A stretch of DNA of 64,000 nucleotides from Paenibacillus chibensis. Its GTDB lineage: Bacteria; Bacillota; Bacilli; Paenibacillales; Paenibacillaceae. The translations under genes and the position numbers were made by a program. The notes below the pieces were generated by a model that was given only the letters and a program-made list of their open reading frames with translations, was not told the origin of the DNA and ran no database searches. Shown piece by piece: positions 8,719 through 17,099 of this stretch. How positions within the stretch are numbered: the stretch's first letter is position 1; the number at the start of each line of letters is the position of its first letter. Location of the stretch: contig NZ_BIMK01000004.1 of NCBI RefSeq assembly GCF_004001045.1, positions 62,001-126,000 on the forward strand. The letters are read 5' to 3'.

Positions 8719-9655
8719 TATCGAGGAGTGAGAGTAATTCTTTTTGCTTTCTTTTACCCAGCGTCTTTTCTTCGGTATTTTTTAGAGGAAGATTTAATTT
8801 ATCCAGGATATGATCTTTTACATCTTGGATATAATGGAGACCTGAGACTCCATCTGGGAGGTAATGAATATAAAGCTTCTTCTGATCTATATGGGTAAAT
8901 CGGGAGGCAACGAACTTGGTATACTGTGATTTGGGAAGGTAGAAAAAAAGAGCCTCTTGATCTGATTTCTTTATTGCAGCATTAATTATGTCTTCCCATT
9001 GTTCCTTTTTATCCCGATTCGGGCTAACAAAATGACAAACCGTATTGAACACATCATATTGTCTTGCACACAGGACAATTGCACGCCTTCTTTTGTATTT
9101 CTTTTTTGTCTTGTACGCTGCCCTATATCCAACGTAGAATTGACCGAAGATCCAAACGGCTGTTTCAGGCTCAGTTAGATTCTGGATAATTTCCCTTTTA
9201 AACATTTCCTCAACATCCTCCGAGTCTATGCTCCTAAGGGACGATATGTTTTCATAGAAATTTTCTCTTAATATTGTCCTGCATGACTCCAGAGATATAA
9301 TCACCTCAAATTTATCCTCTATATACAAGGCCAATGTAGCAGGAGTCCATTCTGTAAGGGCATATCCGAACTTGGTAGGGGACTCTCCCAAGTCTTGAAT
9401 GAGTTCATCCTTTTGTGATTGACTGAGTAAGGCGAGGTTACCCGGAGGACGCCTTTCTAAAAAGTGATCATGGCCCACCTCAACAAATTCCTTAATGTAG
9501 CGCTGTACGCTTCTTAGAGAAACTCCAAGTCTCATGGAGATTTCACTTGAAGCAGTTCCATCTAAATAGTATCTTATCGCTAAAAGGCGATTTCGTTTGT
9601 ACTTAGGAATGCCGTCATTCAAAAGTTCCCTTTCTATGCAATCGCGAACATCCAC
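8702..9655 (-). CDS. IS630-transposase-derived DNA-binding protein lacking DDE residues
   Basis: 317 residues, GTG start with AAAGGAGAT at good spacing. Residues 15-75 form a homeodomain-like helix-turn-helix (SSEISMRLGVSLRSVQRYIKE), and residues 85-145 look like the second, winged half typical of IS630/Tc1 transposases. The C-terminal half keeps the outline of a DDE domain (strand AVWIFGQFYVG, a later strand ALFFYLP, then YIHYLPDGVSGLHYIQDV where LPPYSPELNPIE-W is expected), but the catalytic D-E, D-N and E positions are replaced. No terminal repeats flank it. I read it as a domesticated transposase acting as a DNA-binding or regulatory protein. The fold comparison is by eye. Confidence 0.6.
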   Translation of the reverse strand: MDVRDCIERELLNDGIPKYKRNRLLAIRYYLDGTASSEISMRLGVSLRSVQRYIKEFVEVGHDHFLERRPPGNLALLSQSQKDELIQDLGESPTKFGYALTEWTPATLALYIEDKFEVIISLESCRTILRENFYENISSLRSIDSEDVEEMFKREIIQNLTEPETAVWIFGQFYVGYRAAYKTKKKYKRRRAIVLCARQYDVFNTVCHFVSPNRDKKEQWEDIINAAIKKSDQEALFFYLPKSQYTKFVASRFTHIDQKKLYIHYLPDGVSGLHYIQDVKDHILDKLNLPLKNTEEKTLGKRKQKELLSLLDKLSTN

Positions 9656-9840
9656 TTATCCATCTCCTTTTCTGCAAAGACATCGCACTAATGATCATAG
9701 ATTTTTAGAGCCAAGTTTTTAATTCCTTCATTCCTTTCTATGTACCTACGTGCCGTACGCCGAGCGTCTCAGCGTCATACATAGATATAATATACATTTA
9801 AATTCCCGTTTGAGAGCGAGGCATATTAATGATGACCCAT

Positions 9841-9892
9841 TACAAGATTATTATCTTGTAACAAAAAAAGAAAGGCTGCAGCGCAGCCCTCC
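9841..9892 (-). terminator. Terminator and adjacent dyad after the 228-residue gene
   Basis: GGCTGC at 9874-9879 pairs with GCAGCC at 9883-9888; on the minus transcript it is followed by CTTTCTTTTTTTG. Immediately beyond is a second perfect dyad, TACAAGAT-TATT-ATCTTGTA, at 9841-9860. Together they end the membrane-protein transcript. Confidence 0.75.
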
Positions 9893-9899
9893 TCACAAA

Positions 9900-10586
9900 C
9901 TACTTCAAGATATTTTTAAAATTTGAAATCGCGTGCCAAAGTGATAATAAGACTAACCATAAAGAAGGGAAGAAGTTGGCTACGCTTTGAATAGGGTGGA
10001 AAACAAGCCCAATCAAGCTGCCTAAAACCAACATGATGATGGCAACAAAAACTCCACTTATAGCATGAAGGATATCCCAAATAGCAAAGATCCAACGTTC
10101 AGAGCTGTGTATTTTGAGAGAATTACTAAAATCAAATGTCAGGTTATTGATTAGTTTGCTTGGTGTATTTAGTAAATACGAAGCGTTATATAGGAAATTT
10201 GTGGAAAAGTCCAGCGTTGTTGGCATCCATGCCCCTTTAATGATCCGCAAGTGATATCTGAGATCAGTTTCTCCGTAGGCAGTCGCTATCGTCCTTTTAG
10301 ATTTGGCGGAGGTTTTTCTGATTTCTTTTGCGAGTAATTTTGAGTCGAATGTCTCTACAAAATTAACAAAGAACGCCTTGCCGTATTTAGTTGCCTCGGA
10401 TTCGATTGAATCTGGACTTTCTGTTAAGGCCGATAGATCTTTGGTCTCACCTGAAACTGAAAACGTCGAGGCTAGAATTTTGACATCGTATTTTTCTTTT
10501 AAGCTAGACATTGAAGTCCATGAGTATAAAATAATCGCTGAAATTACTGCTATCGTAGCAAAGTAGTCAAAAAATTTGTTTTTCAA
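9900..10586 (-). CDS. Membrane protein of unknown function
   Basis: 228 residues starting at a TTG with AGGAGGAA upstream. One membrane segment near residues 9-25, an extracytoplasmic-looking region of about 130 residues, then two membrane segments near 165-190 and 200-222. No family recognised. It follows another membrane protein by about 35 bases on the same strand and a terminator lies just after it, so the two form a likely operon and may work together at the envelope. Confidence 0.65.
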   Translation of the reverse strand: MKNKFFDYFATIAVISAIILYSWTSMSSLKEKYDVKILASTFSVSGETKDLSALTESPDSIESEATKYGKAFFVNFVETFDSKLLAKEIRKTSAKSKRTIATAYGETDLRYHLRIIKGAWMPTTLDFSTNFLYNASYLLNTPSKLINNLTFDFSNSLKIHSSERWIFAIWDILHAISGVFVAIIMLVLGSLIGLVFHPIQSVANFFPSLWLVLLSLWHAISNFKNILK

Positions 10587-10620
10587 GATGAATGCTTCCT
10601 CCTACACCTTTTCAATGTGT

Positions 10621-12192
10621 TTACTTAGTAAATGCACCATTATTATATGTGAACTCATCAAAAAGGCCTTGAGATCCATATGGTAGTGTAATCTTATTGT
10701 TACTTAGATTAATATCAGATTGTCCTTCTGCATTCATCAGAAGTTCTAGCGGTGAAGTTCCATTTTCAAGCGCAACAAAGTTATAACCGAACACCCACAC
10801 AAATGTTTGGTCAACTTGATTACTTGCAGCGACAACCACTTCTGGAGTGCCGTCGTTATCGAAGTCGTAATCTCTAAGATACAAACTGAACCCGGACTTA
10901 AGATCACCAAATTCATCAAATGGTCCATCTTCATTAGTAGGCAATTCAAGTTTCCAACCTGTCTGCATGCTGTCAATAAAGACACGTAGATTGATTCCGT
11001 TTGGTGTATCAGCTCCGATGATTACCGAAGCCTTTTCTCCGTCCAATTTCAGGGGGATCTCCTTTTCCTTGTCCGAAGTATCCCAAATTAAAAAGTTCAT
11101 AAGTGAGATGTCAGATGTATTCTGTACAGTAGTCCCCTCTTCTTGTTGGCTTGTTTGTTTTACGGGGGCAACTGATTGGCTATCCTGAGGTTCATCTTGT
11201 GTTGTAGTGGCGTCTGGATTCTGTACAGGCTCTTCTGTCTTAGTTTGCTTCCCTTCGTATTTATCTGTTGCTTCTGCTAGTAGAAATGTCCAATCCGGAA
11301 GTTCGTGCTTTTCACCATCCACTGAGAATTCGACAGGATCAAACTGATCCGGGCCAAAAACTTGTAAGATGGATCGGATGTGTACACTGACGCCTTGATC
11401 AGAGTAGGTGGATTCATACATAACGAACTTGTCAATATCATCCTGATCTCCATTACGTGCTACCTGAGACCATTCAACATTACTAAAAATCTCTTTGTTT
11501 TCAAGCACCTCTTGCAAAGCGTAAGGTTTTCCTGGAATAGCTGTACTTTCTTTAACCCAATGGACATACTTGTTGTCAAAGCTGCCTCTTGAGGAGATTG
11601 CAACGAACAAAATAAGTAAAGCAATTACTGCTGCTGAACTAATCATAAAGATGGCCTTCTTTTTGTTATTCTCCCTTATTGGTTTGAGAGGGGAATGCGA
11701 ATCTTTTGTTTGTAATTCACTGGAACAGGCTACTTCGGTGTATTGATTTACTGTTCTCGTCAGGAATTCTGCAAACTGATTGGCGGCACTTTTAGAACCG
11801 GACAGTATATTTATTCGGTTACCTAATGTATCTGTTATGGAAATGGTAGTATTGAAAGTACGCAGTAGGAAAAGTGCAGTTAATAACAAAGGCCAGAAAG
11901 TCATCGTTATAAGTGAGACTATTGCAAAAAGAATGGCGAATACCATATCAAACCAATTTATTTTTGAGCCTACCGATACCTTTTTTATATTGGTAATTGG
12001 TAATTCGTTGGTCTTTGGTCTGCTAGGGAAAGCACCTAAAATATAATTTTGTGCTTTGATGATGAGATTACCCTTTGAAAGGGTAGCGTCGCTTTTTTTC
12101 TTGAGATAAGTAAGGTAGCTAAAGCCACCATTCCAGACAAGGGTAAAATCCCTATTTGTAACCTTCGTTTCATTTGTTTCTTGACTGTTCAT
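10621..12192 (-). CDS. Large membrane protein with FG-GAP-like C-terminal region
   Basis: 523 residues from the ATG at 12192, chosen because AAAGAGGTG lies directly before it; an upstream ATG lacks such a site. The N-terminal 130 residues resemble a cytoplasmic PH-like sheet interrupted by a hydrophobic pair near residues 75-110. A further membrane segment lies near 175-195. Outside, an unknown domain is followed by a Thr/Gln/Glu-rich linker (about 310-360) and a domain with DYDFDNDGTPEVVVA, a D-x-D-x-D-G calcium loop as in FG-GAP/VCBS proteins. No exact family recognised. Probably cotranscribed with the 228-residue membrane protein. Confidence 0.68.
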   Translation of the reverse strand: MNSQETNETKVTNRDFTLVWNGGFSYLTYLKKKSDATLSKGNLIIKAQNYILGAFPSRPKTNELPITNIKKVSVGSKINWFDMVFAILFAIVSLITMTFWPLLLTALFLLRTFNTTISITDTLGNRINILSGSKSAANQFAEFLTRTVNQYTEVACSSELQTKDSHSPLKPIRENNKKKAIFMISSAAVIALLILFVAISSRGSFDNKYVHWVKESTAIPGKPYALQEVLENKEIFSNVEWSQVARNGDQDDIDKFVMYESTYSDQGVSVHIRSILQVFGPDQFDPVEFSVDGEKHELPDWTFLLAEATDKYEGKQTKTEEPVQNPDATTTQDEPQDSQSVAPVKQTSQQEEGTTVQNTSDISLMNFLIWDTSDKEKEIPLKLDGEKASVIIGADTPNGINLRVFIDSMQTGWKLELPTNEDGPFDEFGDLKSGFSLYLRDYDFDNDGTPEVVVAASNQVDQTFVWVFGYNFVALENGTSPLELLMNAEGQSDINLSNNKITLPYGSQGLFDEFTYNNGAFTK

Positions 12193-12606
12193 TGGACACC
12201 TCTTTAGTTTTTTCATGATGACGCTGTGTAGACACATTGGTCAATTCCTTTCCAGGGAGCATCATCGTGCATTCGTTTCACTGACTTTGTACATAGCGGT
12301 ATTAATAATTGTAATTAGGAAATTAGACTCATAAGTTGAGAGACCTAAGAACCACGCCAATGCTCCTAATTATAAGCAAAGGAAGATATATATGGAAGTG
12401 GTTTTATTGAAAAACTGCTGCCTGACAAAAAACTCAAGGTATTGCTAATCATTTTTTAAAGAAATTCATTCAGATAAAAAGAACTATTGAGGTAATATAT
12501 ACCTATTATAGTTACTAAGAGTATCAAAAACAATGAAATATATAGTTTGATGGTCTTTATCGGACGACCCAGTCACCCATACTTTTATTTGTGAGGGGTG
12601 AGTGCA
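12193..12606. other. Divergent intergenic region, no gene seen
   Basis: About 410 AT-rich bases between the minus-strand membrane-protein operon and the plus-strand XRE gene. It should hold both promoters and possibly XRE operators. I see AT-rich -10-like boxes but no clear dyad and no protein-coding frame with a ribosome site. Confidence 0.4.
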
Positions 12607-12972
12607 ATGTCGGATTTATTGAAATTGGTAGGTGCAAGAATTAGACAACTAAGAACATTGCAAAGGTTGTCTCAGGCAAAATTAGCAGAGGCAGCAGATT
12701 TACAGGTTTCTTACATTGGCGGTGTGGAACGGGGAGAGCGTAATATCTCTCTGAACTCATTAGAAAAAATCACAGCGGCTTTGGGAGCCACCCCGGTAGA
12801 TCTGTTCAGTTTTGGTCAGCTAGATGAGGTTGAAGGTGTTACCGAGAAGCAGCATATTCTTGAAATGCACTTATCACTCTTAAGAGATAGAAGTCTCTCG
12901 GAAGTCAAGCTGGTTCAAAGGATGACAAGAGACATGATAAGTACTTACGATAAGGAAATGGGACGAGATTAA
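12607..12972 (+). CDS. XRE-family (Cro/C1) transcriptional regulator
   Basis: 121 residues from the ATG at 12607, which has GAGGGG eight bases upstream; a GTG at 12598 is the alternative. Residues 5-62 form the classic HTH_3 domain (RIRQLRTLQRLSQAKLAEAA, then SYIGGVERGERNISLNSLEKI). The C-terminal part is helical and probably dimerises. It is the only plus-strand gene in the element and lies divergent to the membrane-protein operon, so it is a likely element repressor. A terminator follows directly. Confidence 0.88.
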   Translation: MSDLLKLVGARIRQLRTLQRLSQAKLAEAADLQVSYIGGVERGERNISLNSLEKITAALGATPVDLFSFGQLDEVEGVTEKQHILEMHLSLLRDRSLSEVKLVQRMTRDMISTYDKEMGRD

Positions 12973-12985
12973 AATAAAATTATAG

Positions 12986-13027
12986 GAGGCGAGCGAGCGG
13001 TGTAGGCCGCACCACTCGCCTTTTTAT
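12986..13027. terminator. Bidirectional terminator between convergent genes
   Basis: AGGCGAG at 12986-12992 pairs with CTCGCCT at 13015-13021, with further inner pairing, and is followed by TTTTTATTT on the plus strand. It ends the XRE gene and can also serve the convergent minus-strand gene. Confidence 0.8.
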
Positions 13028-13271
13028 TTATCCTCGCGGTCTGACCGTTCGTAAATGAGACGAAGCCTGCACTTCAAAAGCTTACGATCTGCCTTTGCGA
13101 ACTGGCAATGAGCTTCAAGCGCCACCGAGAATGCGGTGGAGATGTTGAGGCTGAGAGAATTCTTGTCGACATGCAGAAGAATGCTGGTCAGCAGGTTCTG
13201 TGACGCCTCAACTGTTCGAGCAGTTGATCTGCCTGCTCTGTCAGTTGGGCGATCGGGTTTTTGTTGGACAT
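13024..13271 (-). pseudogene. Small helical protein gene with a frameshift
   Basis: A strong AAAGGAGA lies eight bases before the ATG at 13271. The frame encodes a Gln/Leu-rich helix (IAQLTEQADQLLEQL) but stops at 13188 after 27 codons, while the -1 frame carries on with VEASQNLLTSILLHVD to a stop at 13024. Joined, they give a plausible 80-residue protein. No classical slippery heptamer is visible at the junction, so mutation or sequencing error is more likely than programmed frameshifting. Family not recognised. Downstream of the 345-residue gene on the same strand. Confidence 0.5.
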
Positions 13272-13382
13272 GGATGAGTCTCCTTTTCAAAGTAAATTGA
13301 TGTTGTTCAGGATTTGTTGCTGTTCCAAAAAGCGTCGGTACTGTCCTTGTCGCCGTCGACGCAAGTGACGCAAACTTGCGGG

Positions 13383-14420
13383 TCAAGAACGGGCGTACTT
13401 CGGATTGATAGAGATAGATGCATCCGCATGCTTGCAGTAGAAGCGCATGTCCCGGCTCGATTGGTTGGCCTGGGCGGTGAATTCTGCTTGTAGCGTGTCA
13501 TCCTCGAAAGTAAAGAAGTCACGTCCCTTCTGGCCTCCAAACAGGGCGATCATGGCGTAGTGGTAGCTGCCCGGGTTGCAGACACCACCGCTTCCGAGCG
13601 GGACAAGCTCGGCAACTTCCCCGACGGTGAGCTTTTCCTTGCGTTCCGGCTGCCCGTCGAGAGCGAGGAGCAGGCAGGCGAACAGCACGTCCGCATTTGC
13701 CCTTCCCTCGATTTGTTCGGGAGCGTATTTCTTGCAGTCGATGGCTTCCCAATTCAGTGATCGTATCGCGGGCTCAATCGTGGCCGGAGTCTTGCCCGCC
13801 AGCTTGGCCAGCGCGTGCCGGTTCCCGTACGCCTTCAAAAAGCGGTCTAGCTGCACACGCGCCCGATTCGCATCTTTGGGTTGCATCCTGGGGAGCAGTG
13901 CCCGGAAAAAGTCGGTGTAACGAAGGAGTCCATCCAAGCTACAGTCGTCGTTATGCTCGCCGCCGTCATGCCCGACCTCTTTGAGGAGGTCCCGCATCGC
14001 TTCTAACCGCTGTGCGTCCGCCAGCTCTAGCGCGTCAGGGGAGATCAGGTGGGCGAGAAATGAGGCGGTATCGAAGGCGAGGGGGTCGTTTTCGAGCCTG
14101 CTTGTCCAGAAGTCGAACACATGGGCGGGTTCAGCAGCCTCCTCCCGCACGAACTCCGGCCATAACCTGATGGCGGACAGGGCAGTCTGCCGCTGGGCGT
14201 AGGGCGCGTCCTTCCGTTGCCAGAATCCGCCGCGCCAGGACAGCGCTGCGCGAATCGTCTTCGGGTCGACCGCCTTCGGATCGGCGAACTGTTCGCGCCA
14301 CTGGTTGAGCGGTTCCGTTGGGTACTTGGCGTAGGGGAAGTGTGTCATGTGCTCGTCGAGGTGATCGTTAATGTAAGCAATGACGGCTTTTTTCTTGTTC
14401 TCGCTAATGGTCAGATGCAT
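13383..14420 (-). CDS. Unknown 345-residue protein, GC-rich
   Basis: Soluble, helix-rich protein preceded by AAAAGGAGA at good spacing. No signal peptide or membrane segment and no family recognised. It is distinctly richer in GC than the genes to its right, like the recombinases at the left edge, which suggests a different origin from the neighbouring AT-rich restriction genes. Motifs such as LVPLGSGGVCNPGSYHYAMIA near residue 275 look conserved-like but I cannot name them. It stands 20 bases after the 132-residue gene and is probably cotranscribed with it. Confidence 0.65.
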   Translation of the reverse strand: MHLTISENKKKAVIAYINDHLDEHMTHFPYAKYPTEPLNQWREQFADPKAVDPKTIRAALSWRGGFWQRKDAPYAQRQTALSAIRLWPEFVREEAAEPAHVFDFWTSRLENDPLAFDTASFLAHLISPDALELADAQRLEAMRDLLKEVGHDGGEHNDDCSLDGLLRYTDFFRALLPRMQPKDANRARVQLDRFLKAYGNRHALAKLAGKTPATIEPAIRSLNWEAIDCKKYAPEQIEGRANADVLFACLLLALDGQPERKEKLTVGEVAELVPLGSGGVCNPGSYHYAMIALFGGQKGRDFFTFEDDTLQAEFTAQANQSSRDMRFYCKHADASISINPKYARS

Positions 14421-14441
14421 TGTATGATCTCCTTTTCGCAG

Positions 14442-14840
14442 TTATTTTCGAGGGTTATTTCGAGGTGGTAGTTTGTTGCTAGCTGTGGCCGCTGCGAGGG
14501 CTTCGGGCGATACATAAAATGGCTCAGCCAGTTCAGATACCCAGTCTAACGCAAGTTCAATGGGACTTCCCTCAATTGCTGGTGGGCCATCCGCCCAATC
14601 TTTTTCCTGAGTGAATTCGATGCTGTCCTCGCCTATTGTTATAAAGAGATCTGTACCATCATAATAAGGGTTTACCGTGTCACCTTCCTGAAAAGTAAGA
14701 GCGACCCGCACTTGATGTACGGGTCGCTCTATTTCATGGATTTGGATTTGTTTTTCTGCGATTGCCAGGAAGTGAATGTCGCCTTCGGGATTGAAGGCTG
14801 ATTCAAGCAATTTAAAAATTTGATTGTATAATGTGTTCAT
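14442..14840 (-). CDS. Unknown 132-residue acidic protein
   Basis: Soluble acidic protein with a beta-rich middle (DLFITIGEDSIEF) and a Pro/Asn/Arg tail. No family recognised. A GGAGGGATAAA stretch precedes the ATG. First gene of the minus-strand group 14840-13024. Its promoter region is shared divergently with the restriction endonuclease gene. Confidence 0.62.
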   Translation of the reverse strand: MNTLYNQIFKLLESAFNPEGDIHFLAIAEKQIQIHEIERPVHQVRVALTFQEGDTVNPYYDGTDLFITIGEDSIEFTQEKDWADGPPAIEGSPIELALDWVSELAEPFYVSPEALAAATASNKLPPRNNPRK

Positions 14841-14876
14841 TTTATCCCTCCATAATACGATTAAGTTTGATTTTAT

Positions 14877-14986
14877 AAGGACCTTAAATTAGATTTGAAC
14901 CCTTTACCTATTAGGCTTTGGAGATAATTCCGGGACCTTGAAATATGATAAGACATCTGGTATACTTTGTCCATCAAGGACCTTAA
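14877..14986. promoter_or_regulatory. Repeated AAGGACCTTAA operator-like sites upstream of the endonuclease
   Basis: AAGGACCTTAA occurs at 14877-14887 and again at 14976-14986, and a one-off relative (GGGACCTTGAA) at 14932-14942. The word contains the dyad AAGG-A-CCTT. The copies lie in the divergent region between the 132-residue gene and the BglII-like endonuclease. Restriction genes are often held back by a regulator or by their methylase, so these are candidate operators. No C-protein gene is seen. Confidence 0.45.
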
Positions 14987-15059
14987 TAATTGTTTAATCC
15001 TTGTTTTATCAATGTTAATTCTTGTAGTAAGGATTCAAAATTATAAAGGGAGGATAACA

Positions 15060-15683
15060 ATGGCATTAGATCGGTTACCAAGAGAGATTCGTGAGAAATT
15101 TGATGTAGTAGAAAGAAACCACGCAAGTGGAATTTTGCAATCTGATTTTGTGGATGAGTACGAGGAAATCCTTGAAGTTCTAAGCAAATTTGAATTGACC
15201 AGAATTGATATATTAAAGCCTGGGGGGAGAAAATCACCAATTTCCGAAAAATTAGATGGCGAATTTTATGATAGAGGTTGGGTAGAAAAGAAATTTGATA
15301 TAAACATTACAATAGATGACATTGAATACCCGACTCCAACACATAAAGTGGACTGTTTTAAAGAGAAACAATTTTCTGATGAACGTGGGAATATTATCAA
15401 GAAAGGCATTGGTCTGGAAATTGAATGGAATAACAAAGATCCGTTTTTTGACAGAGACTTAAGTAATTTTCGTTTACTTCATGAATTGGGTGCCATCAGC
15501 GTTGGCATTATCATTACAAGGGCAGAAGAATTACAAGATATTTTTAACAACTTAGGGAAAGGGAGTTCATATGGAGCTTCGACAACACATTATGGAAAGC
15601 TAAAGAAGCGGATTAAGGGCAGAAATGGAGCGGGTTGCCCATTATTAGTATTTTGTATAAACAAGAACAGCTACGTTGACTGA
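15060..15683 (+). CDS. BglII/BstYI-family type II restriction endonuclease
   Basis: 207 residues from the ATG at 15060, set by GGGAGGA before it. The core GIGLEIEWNNKDPFFDRDL (about residues 120-138), followed by FRLLHELGAISVGIIITR, matches the BglII/BstYI type: in BglII the corresponding stretch has the E-x-Q active-site pair and a following IIITK strand; here E-x-E is seen. BglII cuts AGATCT and BstYI RGATCY, so a GATC-centred site is plausible but not shown. It faces a D12 adenine methylase across a shared terminator, as expected for an R-M pair. AT-rich compared with its left neighbours. Confidence 0.85.
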   Translation: MALDRLPREIREKFDVVERNHASGILQSDFVDEYEEILEVLSKFELTRIDILKPGGRKSPISEKLDGEFYDRGWVEKKFDINITIDDIEYPTPTHKVDCFKEKQFSDERGNIIKKGIGLEIEWNNKDPFFDRDLSNFRLLHELGAISVGIIITRAEELQDIFNNLGKGSSYGASTTHYGKLKKRIKGRNGAGCPLLVFCINKNSYVD

Positions 15684-15691
15684 TAAATATA

Positions 15692-15734
15692 GGGAAGATA
15701 GGACTGGATCAATCCTATCTTCCCTAGCTTTTAA
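15692..15734. terminator. Bidirectional terminator between endonuclease and methylase
   Basis: GGGAAGATAGGA at 15692-15703 pairs exactly with TCCTATCTTCCC at 15713-15724, followed by CTTTT. The 12-bp stem separates the two convergent genes and can stop transcription from both sides. Confidence 0.88.
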
Positions 15735-15759
15735 GGAATTCTCTTTTGTTCAAAAATCG

Positions 15760-16953
15760 TCATAATCGCTTGGCAATAATCAATGCTTCTTGGACATTTC
15801 TGCTCTTGTCTTCTCGTCTACCCATTGTGCTGTGGAGATAATCCACAGTTCTGGTTTCAATCATATAACGAATTCCGAGTGTTCTTGTAGCCAAATCAAT
15901 AAGAGCCTCCAAATCAATCATTCCCGTGTTGCTGTAACTCAGGACAAGATTAGCCTCCTTGTCACTGATTCTTTGAAACATTTCTTGAAATGCATCTTCT
16001 ACTTGAGTTCTGATACAAAACGGTGATTGGTGTCTGTCAGTTCTATATCTGCCTTTGTGTCGAACTTCTGGGTAATCATATTGCACCAACGTTTCTATGG
16101 CGTGATAGAATCTGGAATAATGAACAAAGGCATACGGAGGGTCAGCATAAACTACAGCATTTTTAGGGAGTTGCCCAAGGCAATCACGATAATCCATACA
16201 ATAGGTATCAAAAGAGAAATTGTTTGTACCTAGAGTTTGTTGTAGTTCTTCCATTTTTCTAATGAAGAATGGGGTGATTTCCTTTCTTCGATAAGTCAAA
16301 ATATCCTCCATGGAGGATTGACTTGTAGCGTCTCGATATTGTGCATAATGCCCGGTACTTTGGGAATTGTAAGACATCGCAAACATCAATGAGGCCAATA
16401 TAGCGTGATAGAAAGGTGTTCCCTTGTACTCCTCAGCAGTTGCTCTATAGGCATCGATCCATACGCATTGACTAAAGGACCAGTATGTTCCCGAATAGTC
16501 CTTAGCAAATAAATGATAGTCAAAGGAACTAAAATCGTAGTCAATAAGTTGACGTTGCTTTTCTTCTAGCGACACAAACTCACCCACAGTGAACTCTTGT
16601 TCATAATCGAAGTTCAGTGCCGGGAAGGCTTCAAAGAATTTGGTGGCCTTCTCACTTGCTGAAGAAACCACATCTTGAACGAGTGATGGGCAAGACCCCC
16701 AATTATAGCTGGTTAGATAAGCTCTAGCCAAGACAGCAGAGTAGGCTTGAATATCGTTACTAATCATATGAGTTTGATTTCTGAGAATGCCTGATAGTAC
16801 GCTAGAACCCGCGAACAAATCACAAACAGGCCCATCTGTCTTAACTTCGTTGATTGCTTCGACAACAAAGTTGATGATCTTTCTTTTGGAGCCCATATAT
16901 TTTATAAAGTGAGGGACTTCTACTTCCTTGTTAAGGATCGCTATGTTATCCAT
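15760..16953 (-). CDS. D12-class N6-adenine DNA methyltransferase
   Basis: 397 residues. Starts with the family's FIKYMGSKRK stretch (residues 16-25), the SAM-binding DLFAGSS near residue 45, and the catalytic motif VVYADPPYAFVHYSRFYH near residue 268, the order typical of Dam/M.DpnII-like (MethyltransfD12) enzymes. Larger than plain Dam (about 280) because of an inserted target-recognition region. It would protect host DNA from the convergent BglII-like enzyme. Its start lies about 145 bases from the second methylase, with both promoters between. Confidence 0.88.
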   Translation of the reverse strand: MDNIAILNKEVEVPHFIKYMGSKRKIINFVVEAINEVKTDGPVCDLFAGSSVLSGILRNQTHMISNDIQAYSAVLARAYLTSYNWGSCPSLVQDVVSSASEKATKFFEAFPALNFDYEQEFTVGEFVSLEEKQRQLIDYDFSSFDYHLFAKDYSGTYWSFSQCVWIDAYRATAEEYKGTPFYHAILASLMFAMSYNSQSTGHYAQYRDATSQSSMEDILTYRRKEITPFFIRKMEELQQTLGTNNFSFDTYCMDYRDCLGQLPKNAVVYADPPYAFVHYSRFYHAIETLVQYDYPEVRHKGRYRTDRHQSPFCIRTQVEDAFQEMFQRISDKEANLVLSYSNTGMIDLEALIDLATRTLGIRYMIETRTVDYLHSTMGRREDKSRNVQEALIIAKRL

Positions 16954-17047
16954 GTGGTTTACCGCCTTATACTTTGTACTTTATTCTTAGGTGACAAGAT
17001 GATATTATTGAATAATAAAGTAAATATAATTATAATGCATTGGAGCA

Positions 17048-17082
17048 AAGCATGCCCACTTTTTTTTGGGTGTGCTTTTTTG
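17048..17082 (+). terminator. Hairpin with U-run just upstream of the second methylase
   Basis: AAGCATGCCCA and TGGGTGTGCTT flank a T-run loop and are followed by TTTTTTGCG, ending about ten bases before the AGAGGAGG of the methylase gene. It has the form of an intrinsic terminator or attenuator in the leader rather than at a gene end. Confidence 0.6.
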
Positions 17083-17099
17083 CGTTCAGAGGAGGTTAT

